Program-made: the position numbers and the translations under genes
The notes under the pieces: generated by a model
Database searches by the model: none
Told to the model about the DNA's origin: nothing
Seen by the model: only the letters and a program-made list of their open reading frames with translations
Origin: Varroa destructor
Taxonomy: Eukaryota > Arthropoda > Arachnida > Mesostigmata > Varroidae
Reading direction: 5' to 3'
Length of the DNA stretch: 64,000 bases
NCBI RefSeq assembly: GCF_002443255.2
Contig: NW_019211459.1
Coordinates: forward strand, 21,416,147-21,480,146
Part shown: positions 53,224 through 64,000 of the stretch, one piece after another
Layout of the letters: the number at the start of each line of letters is the position of its first letter
How positions within the stretch are numbered: position 1 is the stretch's first letter

Positions 53224-56200
53224 CTGAAATGAAGCATAGGTCTTATATTCAGTGTTAATACAAGTATATGGCAGCGTTTAAAGCTGAAGAAAATACAACT
53301 ATACTTATACAGCAATAGGAAAATGAAGAAATATAACGCTCCAATCCTCTTGCCCTGAAAATATAGAAGATATATAACTTGGTCAATGTTACGCACATAA
53401 ATAAGGTGACTGTCACCATCTTCCTAGTGCATAATAATGATAACGAACTAGAACGAACGTTAATTAAGGCTCAGTGAAGATAATACGACAAATCGAGAAC
53501 TATCTACGTTTTAGAACAGCTACCTACCTGAGGTAAGCATGTCCTCCTGAAGAGGTTGCCGGTTGAAGGGGTCCGTAGCAGAGTTAAGTAGGTGTCGCAC
53601 GATGGTGGCTCGATCGATGGTGTGGCCAGACGGCAACAATACAGGATCCTCCATAAGTGTGTCCATGAGCGGGTCGCGGAACTCTTCGGGAGCGTCGGAG
53701 AAGTCTATCTCACGTCGTTCCTGAATGAGAGTGTATTAGTTACGTAATGAGCATATAAAAAATCTTGGTTGAAATATAATCAATGTCTTAACACGATAAG
53801 TCTAATAGATTTATTATCATAATCACCTTGAGCACCCGGTGGACGCGAGCCGCTAGGTCCTGGAACTGCTTGATTTGACTATCACTCTTAAGCATCGCCT
53901 TGTTGATTCTTGACACTGCATCTTCGAAAAGTTCAGGCCTGCAAGATTAATATAAGAAACTAATTTGAAAGTACACGTCTTCTACGTAGACACCTGCACA
54001 AGGCTACACGCTGTATGTATCTAAATCGTATATATAGCCTAGATGAATATGTGTTTCAGTTGTCACCTAGAGGAGCTGGATATATGTAAATAGATTATGC
54101 AGTGAACAGCAAACCCTGCGAGCCATCAGGCCACCTAAAACTCCATACAAATCCTCCTGTGGAAAATAGCTTTGACACACTATACCACATAACATTGAAT
54201 TAGGTAAGACAATACTTATCTGATAGCCTGGCTCGCTAACAAACCGAAGAATACGTTTAGATTTATTGTGCCAAGTTACTATCATCAGTTTATTTATCTG
54301 GTTGAATAAAGTGTTTAAACGAAAACAGAAATGAATAAATGAGTTTGATTGATCGAACAGTTTGCCTAAAGCAGGGAACAGCTACCTACCTGTATGAGCG
54401 TTCATCGTTAGCGATGGCCTGCTCGAACTTATCACAGTCAAGATGCAGGTAGATATCAACCAACTGATTTAGTAGTCGGCGCGGTTCCCAGCCATATTTA
54501 TCGCCATTTTTAACCTTGAGATTCTTACACTTAGGCCCGCACAGCTGTTGCAAATTGAAGTTGAGCATTGCTGCCAAACGGTCAGCAAGCTCGGGCCTTG
54601 TGAACGGCTCCTTGATGTCCTGGCTGAGATAATGCAGCATGTCGACGCTCTCTCGCGCCAAAGTCAGATAGGATCGACACTGCCGTTCATCCGTGGCAAG
54701 TTGCGCGGCCCGTGACTGTTGAACTTCACGTGGCTGGGAAGTCCACGCTGCCTGATCCTTCATCGCTTCCTGCAGCTCGTGAATTCTTTTCAATGACTGT
54801 AGGCTTTCGTCAAGTAGAAACGTCGTGTCGTTCATGAGCATGTTAATAAATCTGCAGGATGAACACATGGTCATAAAAGTAAAAGCAGAAAATAAAAGCT
54901 TAAATTGAATAAACCGAATATCAAGAAAAATCGGAAAACAATTTTATACTTTCAGTTTCGATTTCAAAACGTATAATGGATCATACTTGACAAATTGTTT
55001 CCCGTTTGATGATTCCTCGATCACCTGGTGTCGATGATTCTGGTTTTCCCATAACAACTTGAACACGATGGAAGTGTGGTAGCGAATCGTAAACTTATCA
55101 TAGAACTCGCTCGATGCGCCCGTCGTTTCGATATCGGCATAAAATTTCATTAGAGACACGATCAGATGCTGTTCCGCAATCGGATTTGTCCGAATCTGCA
55201 GGTAGAGCTTTTCGGTGAACTTCTGAACGCCTGGCGACAGCAGGAACATAACTTCGATAAGTTTCGCTGTCAGATAAGGGTTCGAAACATAGTGTGGGGC
55301 GCATACAAGCAACACGAGAAGGTGTACCAAAGCCGCCGAATTCAATTCGCTGACGTATCGAGGCTTATGCTGGATGACAAACAGAATGAAGTCGGCAATG
55401 TCTTCGATAAACCAGGCGGGCATCGCGGAGAACAGCTTTGACACAGGCGGTATCATACTGCTACTGCTTGTTTGCGTAACGGGCGTGCCTAGTATATGCA
55501 GAAGAAGCTGAGCGAGATTGTCGTAGAAGTCGAGACAACGTAGTACCAACGACCGGTCAAAGAGGACCACATCAGCTGACTGTTTACTGATGTGCAGTTT
55601 CTTAAGTTGACTGCGCCATTTTGCTAAGCTCCGACTGTTTTGATTGTTTAGGTGAGGGATAACTTTCCATAGGCTTTCGGTTCCTTCCAACTCAGTGACA
55701 GCACGTTGCAGCTCACGAATATAGCGTAACCGTCGTACGTATCGTTGAACACACGGAACGATGGAGAGATGGTGGACGTAAACGCTAAGAAACATACATT
55801 CAGTTGTGAACTTCGTCTCCTTTTGTTGCCACGACGGATTAGCCTTAAGCTCGGCCCGAAATTCAATCAACTCCTGTTCTGTCATTCGAAGGCACGTGTC
55901 CTTGCTGACGCTATACTGGTGCTCGCCCAGCTGACTGGTCGGGTGGAACAAATAGTACGGGTCCACCTATGATAAAATTGATAGTAACGATACAAGCTAC
56001 TCGTATGCTTGACACAAACGGAACTATATAGTAATACTAGTAGAATAGTAATACTATATAAGAGAGGACAATTTCTAATTATGAAACTAGGCTCTACGTA
56101 TTCGACTAGCCCAAATTCCTAACAAACTGTATAGCATAAAAACGAACAAACCGGTAAGAATAATCCTTGTAAACTTGTCAAAACGTTTCATTGTTCTATT

Positions 56201-59200
56201 CTATATGTATATACATCGATTATTAGGGCGTACCTTATCAGCGCGGACTTTGAGGCTTAATTGTTGCATTACGACCATAAGATTGATCATGAAGCCATCT
56301 GTCGCCACGACCATATCATCAGGGCGTAATTGAGATCGTTTATCATTCGCTTTCACGACGGATACTAGCCATGAAAGCATAATCGCCCGTGATGATGGGT
56401 TCACTAGAATAGCGTGAACAATATCGCAGAGTAACTGCCTGCTGAGGTGCATCATATCTTGTAACACGCTGGCCTCTGTTTGATTACTACGCCCAACTAG
56501 CGATACACCATTGGGCGATATCGAGTGATCTCCACCGAAGAAAGCCGAAACAACCTGTCACATGAGCCAGTTGATTCAGAATTTTATATTACTTGCATAT
56601 AAAATCGTTTAAATTTGCTTTCTCCCAACCCGAAATAGTACCTAAAAAGCAGTGATAAATTGTGACAAAATTTCTTCTGTAATAAAGAGCTCATTAAAAA
56701 TGATAACGAGAGTAAAAACCAAAGAATGGTCAGGTCATATTATACAAATATTGAGCACGGGAATAGTGGATTTCTTAAACTACTATACAGATATATTTCA
56801 TACAAAAACCATTACGCTTACCTCCGGGTTGTCCTGAGCAAATAAGCTCAGTGAAAGGAACGGCCCAAGCAGTGATCGATGCATTACCTCAAGGCCTGCG
56901 TATGGGCTATCTAGAACTTCGAGTGGTAGGAAGGCTTCGTTAGAAACCAGTAAATCGCAAAACGGCCGAACGTTGCTCGAAGCGTACTTCACAGTGCAAA
57001 GTTCCCGTAAAAGCTTCAGGTACTCGCGATAGCCCTGATGTGCGTAGGAAGCACCTCCCATACCAATGTATAACATTTTGATTACCGGATTGAAAATACT
57101 AGCAAATTCCTGCTCATAAAAAGAAGATCAAGGTGTTTCTATTTAATAGCAGCAACAAAGGACTATCTGTAATTTTATTAAAATGCCTCAAAAGCACACT
57201 AAGATAAACTTTTCATGTACTTAAGAGGTAAACGAATAGACAGTCCTGTATTTTCCAACCGATAAAAAGCGCATATATACTTTTCTTGCCTATTCTAAAA
57301 TATTATTAAATTCGGGTCGAATTTAACTATTTTTTCTATTTTTTCTAAGCACTCGTTTAGTTAACTCTTCATAAAACCGTAATAGTCTATAGTTTAATTA
57401 GAAACTGTAATAGAGAAACCAGCAGATATTTAAGGACCGGAATCTCAAGAAAGTAATCCTTTATCGTATTAAATTACTATTCGTACTCTACAGCCACTAA
57501 GCAGGCAAGCATTAGACGATTAATAAAACTTCAATCACAAAACCACTACCACACCTCATGACTGCAGCCCAATATGAGATCGACGACAAAATTCGGCGGG
57601 AATTTCTCTTGGAGCATTGAGTTGAAGAACTCTTCGTGCAGCTCATGTAAACTCGAAGAGCCGCGGCCATCAGGGGCCGAGCACTCTGATCGACTTTTAG
57701 CCTCTAACCACCGGCAGGTAATCGCTCCAGACAAAAGTAATCGGCTGTATGCTAGACACTGGACTCTTATTTCTGTCAGCACCTCTTGTATGGGACATCC
57801 CTCACTTCGTCGAAGGAGCTCCTTCTCCAGGACAAAAGTTCTCTCGTAGCAGCCTGCCAGATAGCTAACTGGATTGTCGGATTCAGCAGGGACAGGCAAT
57901 GAGGCTGCTCCAGATGTGAAGGCGCTCGTAGGCCCAGAAGCTTTGGGTCTTGACACCTCATTTTCTGCTTCTCTGTACATGGCAATACATTTAGCTACAA
58001 CCTATAACCACAATAGGAGTTAATAACAAACAAACATACACACAGAACGCATGAAGAGAAATTCTTGGAAAAGTCGAATCGTCAAAACCCATTGCATGGG
58101 TTTAAATTGCACTCGTTGAACACTACTGATTATCAACGGGATATATATATGTTTTGAAAGAGAGAGAAATAAATGATATTTTATTTCTCTCTCTCACAGC
58201 GATGATTTAGATAAAAAGAAACGAGAATTTGCACAATATGTTAAATGGTGTTGAAGGCTCTAACCGTCACGTTGTTCATCATAACACACACCACATCCTA
58301 TCGTATGTAAAACGATTGCTAATACTAACAATGTGAGCGACGCCTGTGAAATCTGTACTACGGTTTATGCTTGCACCAACTTCAAGCAAGACTGGATTAG
58401 CTTTTTCAGGGAGTAGGATTTTGCGAATAGTGTCCTGCATTCTGGTGAAGTTTGGGTCACTTTCGGTCAACGAAATTTTTGCTGCGACATCTGCGCTCCC
58501 TATCGTCCCTCCTATTGTGGGTTCCATCCGGTTCATTGTTGTCGTCGTTGTCGTCGTCGTCGAACTCGTTTGGGTTGTGCTGACTATCGACGTGCACGCA
58601 ACGAACGCACGTGCATGTTGTGCTTGGACAACTGCACCGGCCGTTGCTGAGGGTATCGTTGTTGCAGTTGTGCTTCTATCGAAGCTCGGTTCATCTACCT
58701 CCATCGCTTCAGCGTCGCTGTCAGGTGTCGACCTAATCCACAGAACGGGCATGATCAGCGACGCGCGTTTAGAAAAAGAGTAGCAATAATTTGTTGAATG
58801 AATTCAAATGGAAGACTATTAATCGGACAGCTGACAACTAGGCTTGAAAAGCCTTGCGATTCATCCAGTGCAGAAGCTATGTATCTGCATTGGTGCGCTG
58901 TATTAATTACGTAATGCTACAACAGATAGTGGCCTGTCTGGTCGCATTGTACTGTCAAGATATATGGCTCAAGATATATGGGAGATATATGGCTCAATTG
59001 GAAGTTTTTAGTGCGAGAATTGCACATTAATCTTCAGTTGAAGCTAACTGTTCAGTAGTTTCAACACTAAACACTAACCGCTTCGGAGGAGGTGCAGTAC
59101 TTGGGTCGTACGCGTGTACTCCGGGAACTCTGGTTAGCTCCGTGCCCTGTAATGACTTCTGTCTTTTACAGGATTCGACTGGTAGGCCAGCCGGTCCGCC

Positions 59201-60791
59201 TTTCTTCGATCCGGCATGATGAGCGCCCGCATGGCTATGACTTACGCTGTGGTTCGTAGACTCGTCCAACTCCATGCCAGTCGCATCTTCTGAAGATTTG
59301 CGAGCTGTTGCTGCTGAAACAACAGTCGATAAATCATCTGCGAAGAGAATATAATAAAACAAAATCGAAAATTGTCTCTAAGAAGTTACACACACCATTA
59401 GGTTTACTAGGAATTGGTGACAGAGTTACCGAAAGTTACGTTAGTTTAACCGATACTATTAATAAATACAGTGGTGCAATTGCAGGTGAATCTAGGACCC
59501 GAACCTGTTATTGACAGTAGAATACCGAGCGTTTGCCTAGTGCTGTTCGTCTGAAATTGTTTTACATTTTTTCCACTACATTAATTTGAGTTCGAAAAAA
59601 ACGTACGTCTAATTTTAACCACTGATTTAAAACGAAACCATTGTGCGAATGTGACTAAAAATAAGCTTGAAAACACTGCAGATTCACTGCAAAAGCACGG
59701 TGTAATCTATTTCATAAGTTCAATTTGCTCTGGAGGGTATCCATGGAAAAGAAACGGATCGCTTGCCCCGTGAAAACTGTGTTCTTTTTGCTTACCTATA
59801 TCCTTTTTGCTTCCATGCACACTGGAAGTGGACGGTGTCGTGGTTATTGTGGAACCAGGGGGTCCATGGGGGGATGCCGTAGGAACAGCTGGACTCACAG
59901 GGGCGGTCACTATTGGAGCAGCGCCACCAGTGACTGCAGGCGTAGCCTCTACTGGAGGCGTTGCTAGCCGAGCCAGGCGTTTCTTCCTCAACTACGGAAA
60001 AAAGTTTGTAACAAAAAAAATCACTCAACGCGATATGCAGAAAAAAACTAGGCACATAATTTTCAATCTACAGTCACCCTTGGCAGGTCAAACACGTGTA
60101 CGAGATACCCTTCCTGAACATATACAACCCCTAGTCGAAAATTTAAGCAGCACGTATAGGGTTCTTGCTTGACTCAAGTAATGCAGCATATTTTTAATCT
60201 CAAATATTTTCAAATGTGCGTGTCGTCTACTTTCGTTTGGATAGGTTTTTTTTATTTGTCTATATTGCTGCAATCTCTTATAGTGTCCTTGGAGAGCGAT
60301 AATAGCATGTGGCGCGTTTACAGTTTGTGTGGCCTGAGGCGCAACCAAATGAGCCTGCCACAAGTGAGCAAAACATCTTAAGAAATATCCACGTAAGGTT
60401 GTAGTTAAGCAGATATGGACCAAACTCTGTATGCAGCAGATGTACCCCACATGTACGATTCTGAATCAGCAGCTTCAATGATAGTACCCCACTTACAACT
60501 TAAAATGTTTAAATAATCGCGGGAGCTTTGCGGTGTTTAGCTACACCGAAACCATAATTCAACGCAGTAAGGAACATTAACTACACATTTTCATTGCCCG
60601 ACTATGTTGTAACCTGGACAAAAACTTACCCGGTATTTCTAAACGACGAATAAAAGGCGTCATAAAAAATTGTTAGCTGTTAATTCAACATAGTCTCGTG
60701 GCCCTAAACCAAGGAATTCCTTTCTGTACACTCAATGCTGAACTGCATGTCCCACGATACGAACCTCTTCAGCAGTCAGCTGATCGCCCAT
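53060..60791 (-). CDS. UBE4B: UBE4B / UFD2 ubiquitin conjugation factor E4 (U-box E3/E4 ligase), complete, 12 coding exons
   Basis: UBE4B/Ufd2 extends ubiquitin chains on pre-ubiquitylated substrates together with an E2 and the p97/VCP segregase, in cytosol and nucleus. I joined coding exons 60765-60791, 59796-59991, 59079-59337, 58330-58732, 57555-58001, 56822-57109, 56234-56554, 54987-55966, 54390-54851, 53827-53938, 53528-53720 and 53060-53223. Every junction keeps phase and has GT/AG borders. The total is 3,852 nt, or 1,283 residues; human UBE4B is about 1,300. The N-terminus has a basic RKKRLARLA motif (residues 11-19) matching RRRRLARLA of the human protein, a p97-binding motif. Next comes a low-complexity acidic/Ser/Thr linker, then the Ufd2 helical core from about residue 350 to 1165 (for example [25 protein letters not shown]). 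The U-box (about 1176-1250) contains [23 protein letters not shown] and TDPFNRQPL. The start is the only Met that aligns with the human N-terminus. Odd points are a C-terminal tail of about 40 residues and an eight-threonine run. Gene identity is certain; the short exon 1 and the exon 3/4 borders are the least secure parts. Confidence 0.96.
53528..53720 (-). CDS. UBE4B: UBE4B coding exon 11: U-box (residues 1166-1230)
   Basis: The acceptor is CTCTCATTCAG and the donor is TCAG|GTAGGT, phase 0 in and 1 out. It carries most of the E2-binding U-box: [16 protein letters not shown], then [17 protein letters not shown], then TDPFNRQPL. The residues usually conserved at the U-box E2 interface (the hydrophobics of DPLMDTLM and the proline of TDPFNR) are intact, so an active ligase is expected. 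Confidence 0.97.
53827..53938 (-). CDS. UBE4B: UBE4B coding exon 10 (residues 1128-1165)
   Basis: The exon is 112 nt, with acceptor AATCTTGCAG and donor CTCAAG|GTGATT, phase 2 in and 0 out. [15 protein letters not shown] aligns with human SKELFEEVISKMRKA. It is the last helical linker before the U-box. Confidence 0.92.
54390..54851 (-). CDS. UBE4B: UBE4B coding exon 9 (residues 974-1128)
   Basis: The acceptor is CATCCTGCAG and the donor is TACAG|GTAGGT, phases 2 and 2. It contains [38 protein letters not shown] and [11 protein letters not shown]. All three are nearly identical to vertebrate UBE4B and form the C-terminal half of the core. Confidence 0.97.
54987..55966 (-). CDS. UBE4B: UBE4B coding exon 8 (residues 648-974), the largest
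   Basis: The acceptor is TTATCATAG, followed by GTG GAC CCG (VDPYYLFHP, human VDPTYIFHP). The donor is GTCAA|GTATGA, phase 2. This single 980-nt exon holds about a quarter of the protein and the centre of the Ufd2 helical core. It includes [28 protein letters not shown] and the near-invariant [12 protein letters not shown] block. The exon begins with valine, not a start methionine. Confidence 0.96.
56234..56554 (-). CDS. UBE4B: UBE4B coding exon 7 (residues 541-647)
   Basis: The acceptor is CATGTGACAG and the donor is GATAAG|GTACGC, phase 0. VVSAFFGG corresponds to human VVEKYFSG, and [19 protein letters not shown] to human LVSTDGFMLNFLWVLQQLS. Together these mark a conserved helix pair of the Ufd2 core. 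Confidence 0.94.
56822..57109 (-). CDS. UBE4B: UBE4B coding exon 6 (residues 445-540)
   Basis: The acceptor is TTATGAGCAG and the donor is CCGGAG|GTAAGC, phase 0. The start [10 protein letters not shown] aligns with human EEVFKQIFIPIL. The [16 protein letters not shown] end aligns with human GAFFSFSVFAEDDVKV, which fixes the exon within the Ufd2 core. Confidence 0.93.
57555..58001 (-). CDS. UBE4B: UBE4B coding exon 5 (residues 296-444)
   Basis: The exon is 447 nt, phase 0 at both ends, with acceptor GTGGTTATAG and donor CATGAG|GTGTGG. It carries the start of the Ufd2 core. [13 protein letters not shown] and the [20 protein letters not shown] helix align with the human LNYLIECFDRV and [20 protein letters not shown] segments. 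The end PPNFVVDLI matches human PYGFIQELV. Confidence 0.93.
58160..58193. repeat. 14-bp inverted repeat in UBE4B intron 4
   Basis: GAGAGAGAAATAAA (58160-58173) and its reverse complement (58180-58193) flank a 6-nt loop. The transcribed intron could form a GA/CU-rich hairpin. Confidence 0.9.
58330..58732 (-). CDS. UBE4B: UBE4B coding exon 4 (residues 161-295)
   Basis: The acceptor is TTCTGTGGATTAG and the donor is CACATT|GTTAGT, phase 0. It encodes [12 protein letters not shown], which matches the DSGIENMEVDE stretch of human UBE4B, then a Thr-rich linker with eight consecutive threonines. The helical segment that follows corresponds to the short conserved block before the Ufd2 core. Confidence 0.85.
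58957..58997. repeat. AGATATATGG tandem repeats in UBE4B intron 3
   Basis: Three close copies of AGATATATGG, two of them followed by CTCA. Probably replication slippage. Confidence 0.85.
59079..59337 (-). CDS. UBE4B: UBE4B coding exon 3 (residues 75-161)
   Basis: The acceptor is TTCTCTTCGCAG. The donor is AAGCG|GTTAGT, a slightly weak GTTAGT site. Phases are 1 in and 2 out. It encodes a linker with an acidic MELDES patch, a His/Ala-rich stretch and a PPPKR end. Reading past the donor gives a TAA 52 nt later. The donor was chosen because it restores the frame into exon 4. Confidence 0.82.
59796..59991 (-). CDS. UBE4B: UBE4B coding exon 2 (residues 10-75)
   Basis: The acceptor is a T-run followed by CCGTAG and the donor is ATAG|GTAAGC (phase 1). 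It opens with [10 protein letters not shown], the conserved basic p97-binding motif of UBE4B. A Pro/Ala/Thr/Ser-rich disordered linker follows. The first codon is TTG, so this is not a translation start. Confidence 0.9.
60765..60791 (-). CDS. UBE4B: UBE4B coding exon 1 (residues 1-9)
   Basis: This is a 27-nt coding exon reading MGDQLTAEE, ending in phase 0 at GAG|GTTCGT. It aligns with the human start MEELSADE, and exon 2 continues directly with the conserved basic motif. An AG stands two bases before the ATG (TTGCAG then TCATGG), so the 5' untranslated region may itself be spliced just upstream. Because the exon is so short, the alignment rather than coding statistics supports it. Confidence 0.8.
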
Positions 60792-63700
60792 GACTGCAAT
60801 CCAGTAGGATCAAGAATTATTCGATGCTCTTCCCGTCTTCGTCGTCGTTTTGTCTGCTGGTCCTTACGCTGTCCTGCTCGATAACAAAAAGTCTTGACCT
60901 GGACTTTATTGCCGATTTTCTGCACTTTCGCTATCGCTGTTACGGTAGGTTTTGTGTATCCTTTTCTATTAAGTGCTTGTCAGTTGATCGTTGGGAAAAC
61001 AGCGATGGGAGAGAGTCGTGTTTCGCTTCTTGGTCTAGCCGGCAGCGGAGGCTTTCGAATTTGCGTGACTATTCGATAAGTCTGGCAAGAACCGTGACCA
61101 CCAATGACCGGACAAGCACTACTTATTCCGAAGGCAATCCACAGTCGTTTGCTCCGATAGAGAAATAATGCTACGCTCCCATATACACCGTTCTTCAATG
61201 GCATAGACCTTCGCGCAAGACTAAATCCTCTATTTTTCTTCTACCAGCATCGCCTTTTACCACCTACCAAATCAGTCCAACAGCGCCAGTCAGAATCCGA
61301 GTCGCTGGACAATACAGTTATGTTTTCTTTTTGCTTTGTTCTTTAGAGGGGGGCCCAGCCAACACTTTTCGCCTGCTGATTGCGACGCTCGTTTGACGCG
61401 AACGTCGGCTGGGCTAGAAGCAGCAGCAAAATGACCGCAATCAGCTTAAGCACTTCTGATATAATAAAATACAAAGCAGCAAATACGTCGGAGTTGTTAG
61501 GTCAAGATCGGCTAGCTTTTTCCACTAAGTGATTGAACTCTATTTCACTAATAAATCGTACGTTATCGGTCGTTATAACGATGTTAGCGCTGACATGAGG
61601 GCTTCCGTCCTTACAAAAAATAATAAACTGGGGTTACTAGGATACGCTAACCGGTTGAATTTTGGCGACGAAAAAATTGTCTCTCTAACTGAACTTTTTA
61701 TTTACTAACCAATTTCCGTATTCTTTTAGCCCCCTTTAATTTTTCTTTTTTTTTAGGTTGACGCTCCTCATGAAATACTACAACGCTTGTTTGTTAAACC
61801 TGTTCAACGATGACGTGAATCGCCTTTGTTACCTTTTTTTTCCTAGCTAAGCAACGGGTGCAGTAAATCTTTTCTTTCTCAGCTGCAAGACACCAGCGTC
61901 ATCATCGTTGCTAACAGCAACTACTCTTAGAGCGGCAGCACCACCACCGGTAACGTCACGTCAACACCCTCTACGTACGACCGATCCAATCGTATTCCAT
62001 TCTGGCATCAGCTGTATTGAGGCTACATTACCAGCTACCGATTGATGACAACGAAATGAATCGAGAACGACAAATACATCAACGAATCCGGCAATAATCT
62101 TCTCAGGAGAACAGCAGTGTTCTATTTGGCAGTAGCAATATCTGTTGTTATAGCATTTCAGTAGCCCTGCTTCAGGTCAGTTGAATAGACAGCTGATCCT
62201 GAATCGGTACGGGCAGGCGTACATCCACGTCGAGCGCTAGCATTAACAGTTAAATATACAAGGTAGCTGATTAATTTCCAATCAGCTGGTGAGTAGGTAA
62301 GCCACGAGTTTCGAATAGCTAGATGTAGTCCCAAATAGAAAGAAAACAAGCAGTGTTGTCTATACAATCCGGTAAGTGTTCTATTTTTTTAGTCACTGGT
62401 TCGCCTTCCTTGCAAATGATGAACGCGAACAGTAGGTCAGTCGTCGAAATATCTGAGACGATTCCGGTAATAGCTTGTTTGAAAAGAAGATTTGTTTTTT
62501 AATCTAGCCTCGATTTTTGCGCTCTTCCGACAAACTTAGCAGAGAGGAACAATCTCATTCCTGTGCAGTTATGGACGTCTGGCTCTTTCTGCCAATCAGA
62601 CGACAAGAAATAGCATAGATCGCAAGGTTGGTTCGACATAGGACGACGTACACGAAAATGAGATTATATGGAGACACATCCGCATACGCACACACGACAT
62701 AATACGACAACAAACTCAACAATAATTACATGCAGTTCTACATATGCATCCAAAAGGGTAATGTAGGGACACTCTTTTCCACGATTGACCGACTGATCGA
62801 AAAATGTCTGCCCTGCCACTGCAATAGTTGCTGAGTCCTAGACAATCGGCGTTTGTGCAGCGGATCTCCTGCAGTAAGAATTTCGCTTGTCGAAAGTTTT
62901 TTCCAATTTCTCCGTTCGAAAACGCAGAACCTAACGAAAATCACAATCAACTTCACTGGTATCAACTGTCCCCGCGGTTAAACCGCAGTTCTATTCCGGC
63001 TTCTACTGATGGCAGGTCGCTGTTGCAGCCCAACTGGAGTACGGCTGGTCCTGGCCGGATGGGCAGATCCGCGAACCGGCCGTTCCACTGCACTTTTCCT
63101 GCTGAAATCCTTCTTCGGCCAGTAACATAAATGGTAATCACGCAGCTCTAGCAGAAATTCTACTACTGCTAGTTTTCTGTAGAACTTGGTGATTGGCCTC
63201 TGTGCCACTACCGTAGCGGCAGACTCAGCGGTTCGCTCGTTTTCGCTCACCCAGCTAGCCAGACAGGCTGCTGTCCTATCTGCTCGGTCCTTTTTTTTAC
63301 TTTGCTGCCCCACCACTTTCGACACTTACTATCTAGATTCTATCTAGGTAGCGGCCGCACCATCGAATTAACTGTCTGCCTCTCTCGTTAATAGACGGGA
63401 TGACATCGACCGAACGCGATGCAAACGAACAGCGGTAAAACGACGGAATTATAACGAACCAATCGGCGGCGAGTCTCCTTCTGGTAGTGTAGACATGATG
63501 GAGACGGAACAAAGCATAGAAGGCTCGGTGAGATGGTCCGATAGGCCCAACATTCTGGACAAGATGCGTGGTATTTTCTTAAAGTTATGTAACTGTTTCA
63601 GTGTCGATAGACGCTTCTCGTAAATATAGGGAAACTTTAGAACAGAAACTGTATATTTTGCGCATGCTATATATTTTGTTCAAAATACTCTACCGTAGCG

Positions 63701-63956
63701 GATCTATGCATAGTTGGGTAGCAAAAAAAAAACAAAAAAAGATCATTAAAAAACATGAGAAACAGCAATAATTAGGCTAGAATAGGTAAAAAATTATATT
63801 TCGAGTGGCTTGTAGAATTGCAATTGATCGCCTGCCGGGGGCTCAGAGGGTCAGGTGACCACCTTTTCAACGAACTATTCTGAGAAATATTCGAGGCTTG
63901 ATAATCTTGGAGTATAACTTTCTTAGGTATCTCATAGGGTAGAGAAAGGTACTCAC
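60792..63956. other. UBE4B upstream region, GC-richer, no recognised coding exon
   Basis: Contains the presumed UBE4B promoter and any untranslated exon. Patches at 60.8-61.2, 61.9-62.3 and 62.8-63.5 kb are open in several frames; the longest are 114 codons plus and 115 codons minus. They show no domain. CAG/CAA-rich wording resembles 5' untranslated DNA. Confidence 0.4.
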
Positions 63957-64000
63957 CAACTCTCACTGCATATCCGAGTAATGGACCATACGGCCACACA
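63957..64000 (-). CDS. Possible 3' end of an exon of another minus-strand gene, cut by the window edge
   Basis: The last 44 bases read on the minus strand as VWPYGPLLGYAVRV and end at AGTTG|GTGAGT, a near-consensus donor (phase 1). The frame closes downstream only inside the putative intron. LLGYAV faintly recalls the FGYSV string near the start of integrin alpha chains, but the match is too short to name a family. No following exon was found between here and UBE4B, so the call is weak. Confidence 0.25.

Noticed and set aside
54067..54285. 72-codon frame inside UBE4B intron 9
   Set aside because: It lies between two exons whose junction is exact. Including it would break the conserved core.
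1..64000. Bacterial-type systems: CRISPR arrays, operons, prophage, insertion sequences
   Set aside because: No regularly spaced repeats, no dense ORFs or ribosome sites. The recognised genes are intron-containing metazoan genes.

Overview
This window is eukaryotic nuclear DNA from an invertebrate animal. The evidence is spliced genes with GT-AG introns (one GC-AG), AATAAA signals, AT/TA microsatellites, CpG-containing (ACG)n tracts and metazoan protein families. Short introns of about 0.1-0.8 kb, the AT-rich background and the divergence from vertebrate sequences would fit an arthropod, perhaps a mite or other chelicerate. The species cannot be fixed from the sequence alone.

The right quarter holds two genes that can be reconstructed exon by exon. 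At 48,677-50,474 (+) there is a five-exon gene for a 231-residue secreted protein: signal peptide, an agrin-N-terminal (NtA)-like domain, and one complete ten-cysteine follistatin/Kazal module, then a stop. It looks like the first few domains of agrin made as a stand-alone protein. A TATA box lies 46 bp before its ATG and an AATAAA lies 80 bp after its stop. At 53,060-60,791 (-) there is a complete twelve-exon gene for UBE4B/UFD2, the U-box ubiquitin chain-elongation (E4) enzyme. The exons sum to 3,852 nt in one open frame of 1,283 residues. The two genes converge, tail to tail, across about 2.5 kb that carries a long TA microsatellite.

The first 48 kb holds no gene I can recognise. It is AT-rich DNA with scattered microsatellites, inverted and direct repeats, and several visibly GC-richer patches (about 13.3, 15.4-16.1, 21.1, 23.4-23.9, 26.2-26.7, 29.7-30.3, 32.7-34.8, 38.7-39.3, 39.9-42.2 and 46.4-46.8 kb). 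The patches are open in several frames but show no known domain. They may be promoters, untranslated exons or lineage-specific exons of genes with long introns. A perfect 27-bp inverted repeat with a 7-nt loop at 8,350-8,410 is the most striking non-coding structure. Upstream of UBE4B, 60.8-63.6 kb is again GC-richer, and the last 44 bases may be the 3' end of an exon of another minus-strand gene.

The two recognised genes have unrelated jobs: intracellular protein quality control, and extracellular matrix or secreted signalling. Their proximity gives no sign of functional coupling.
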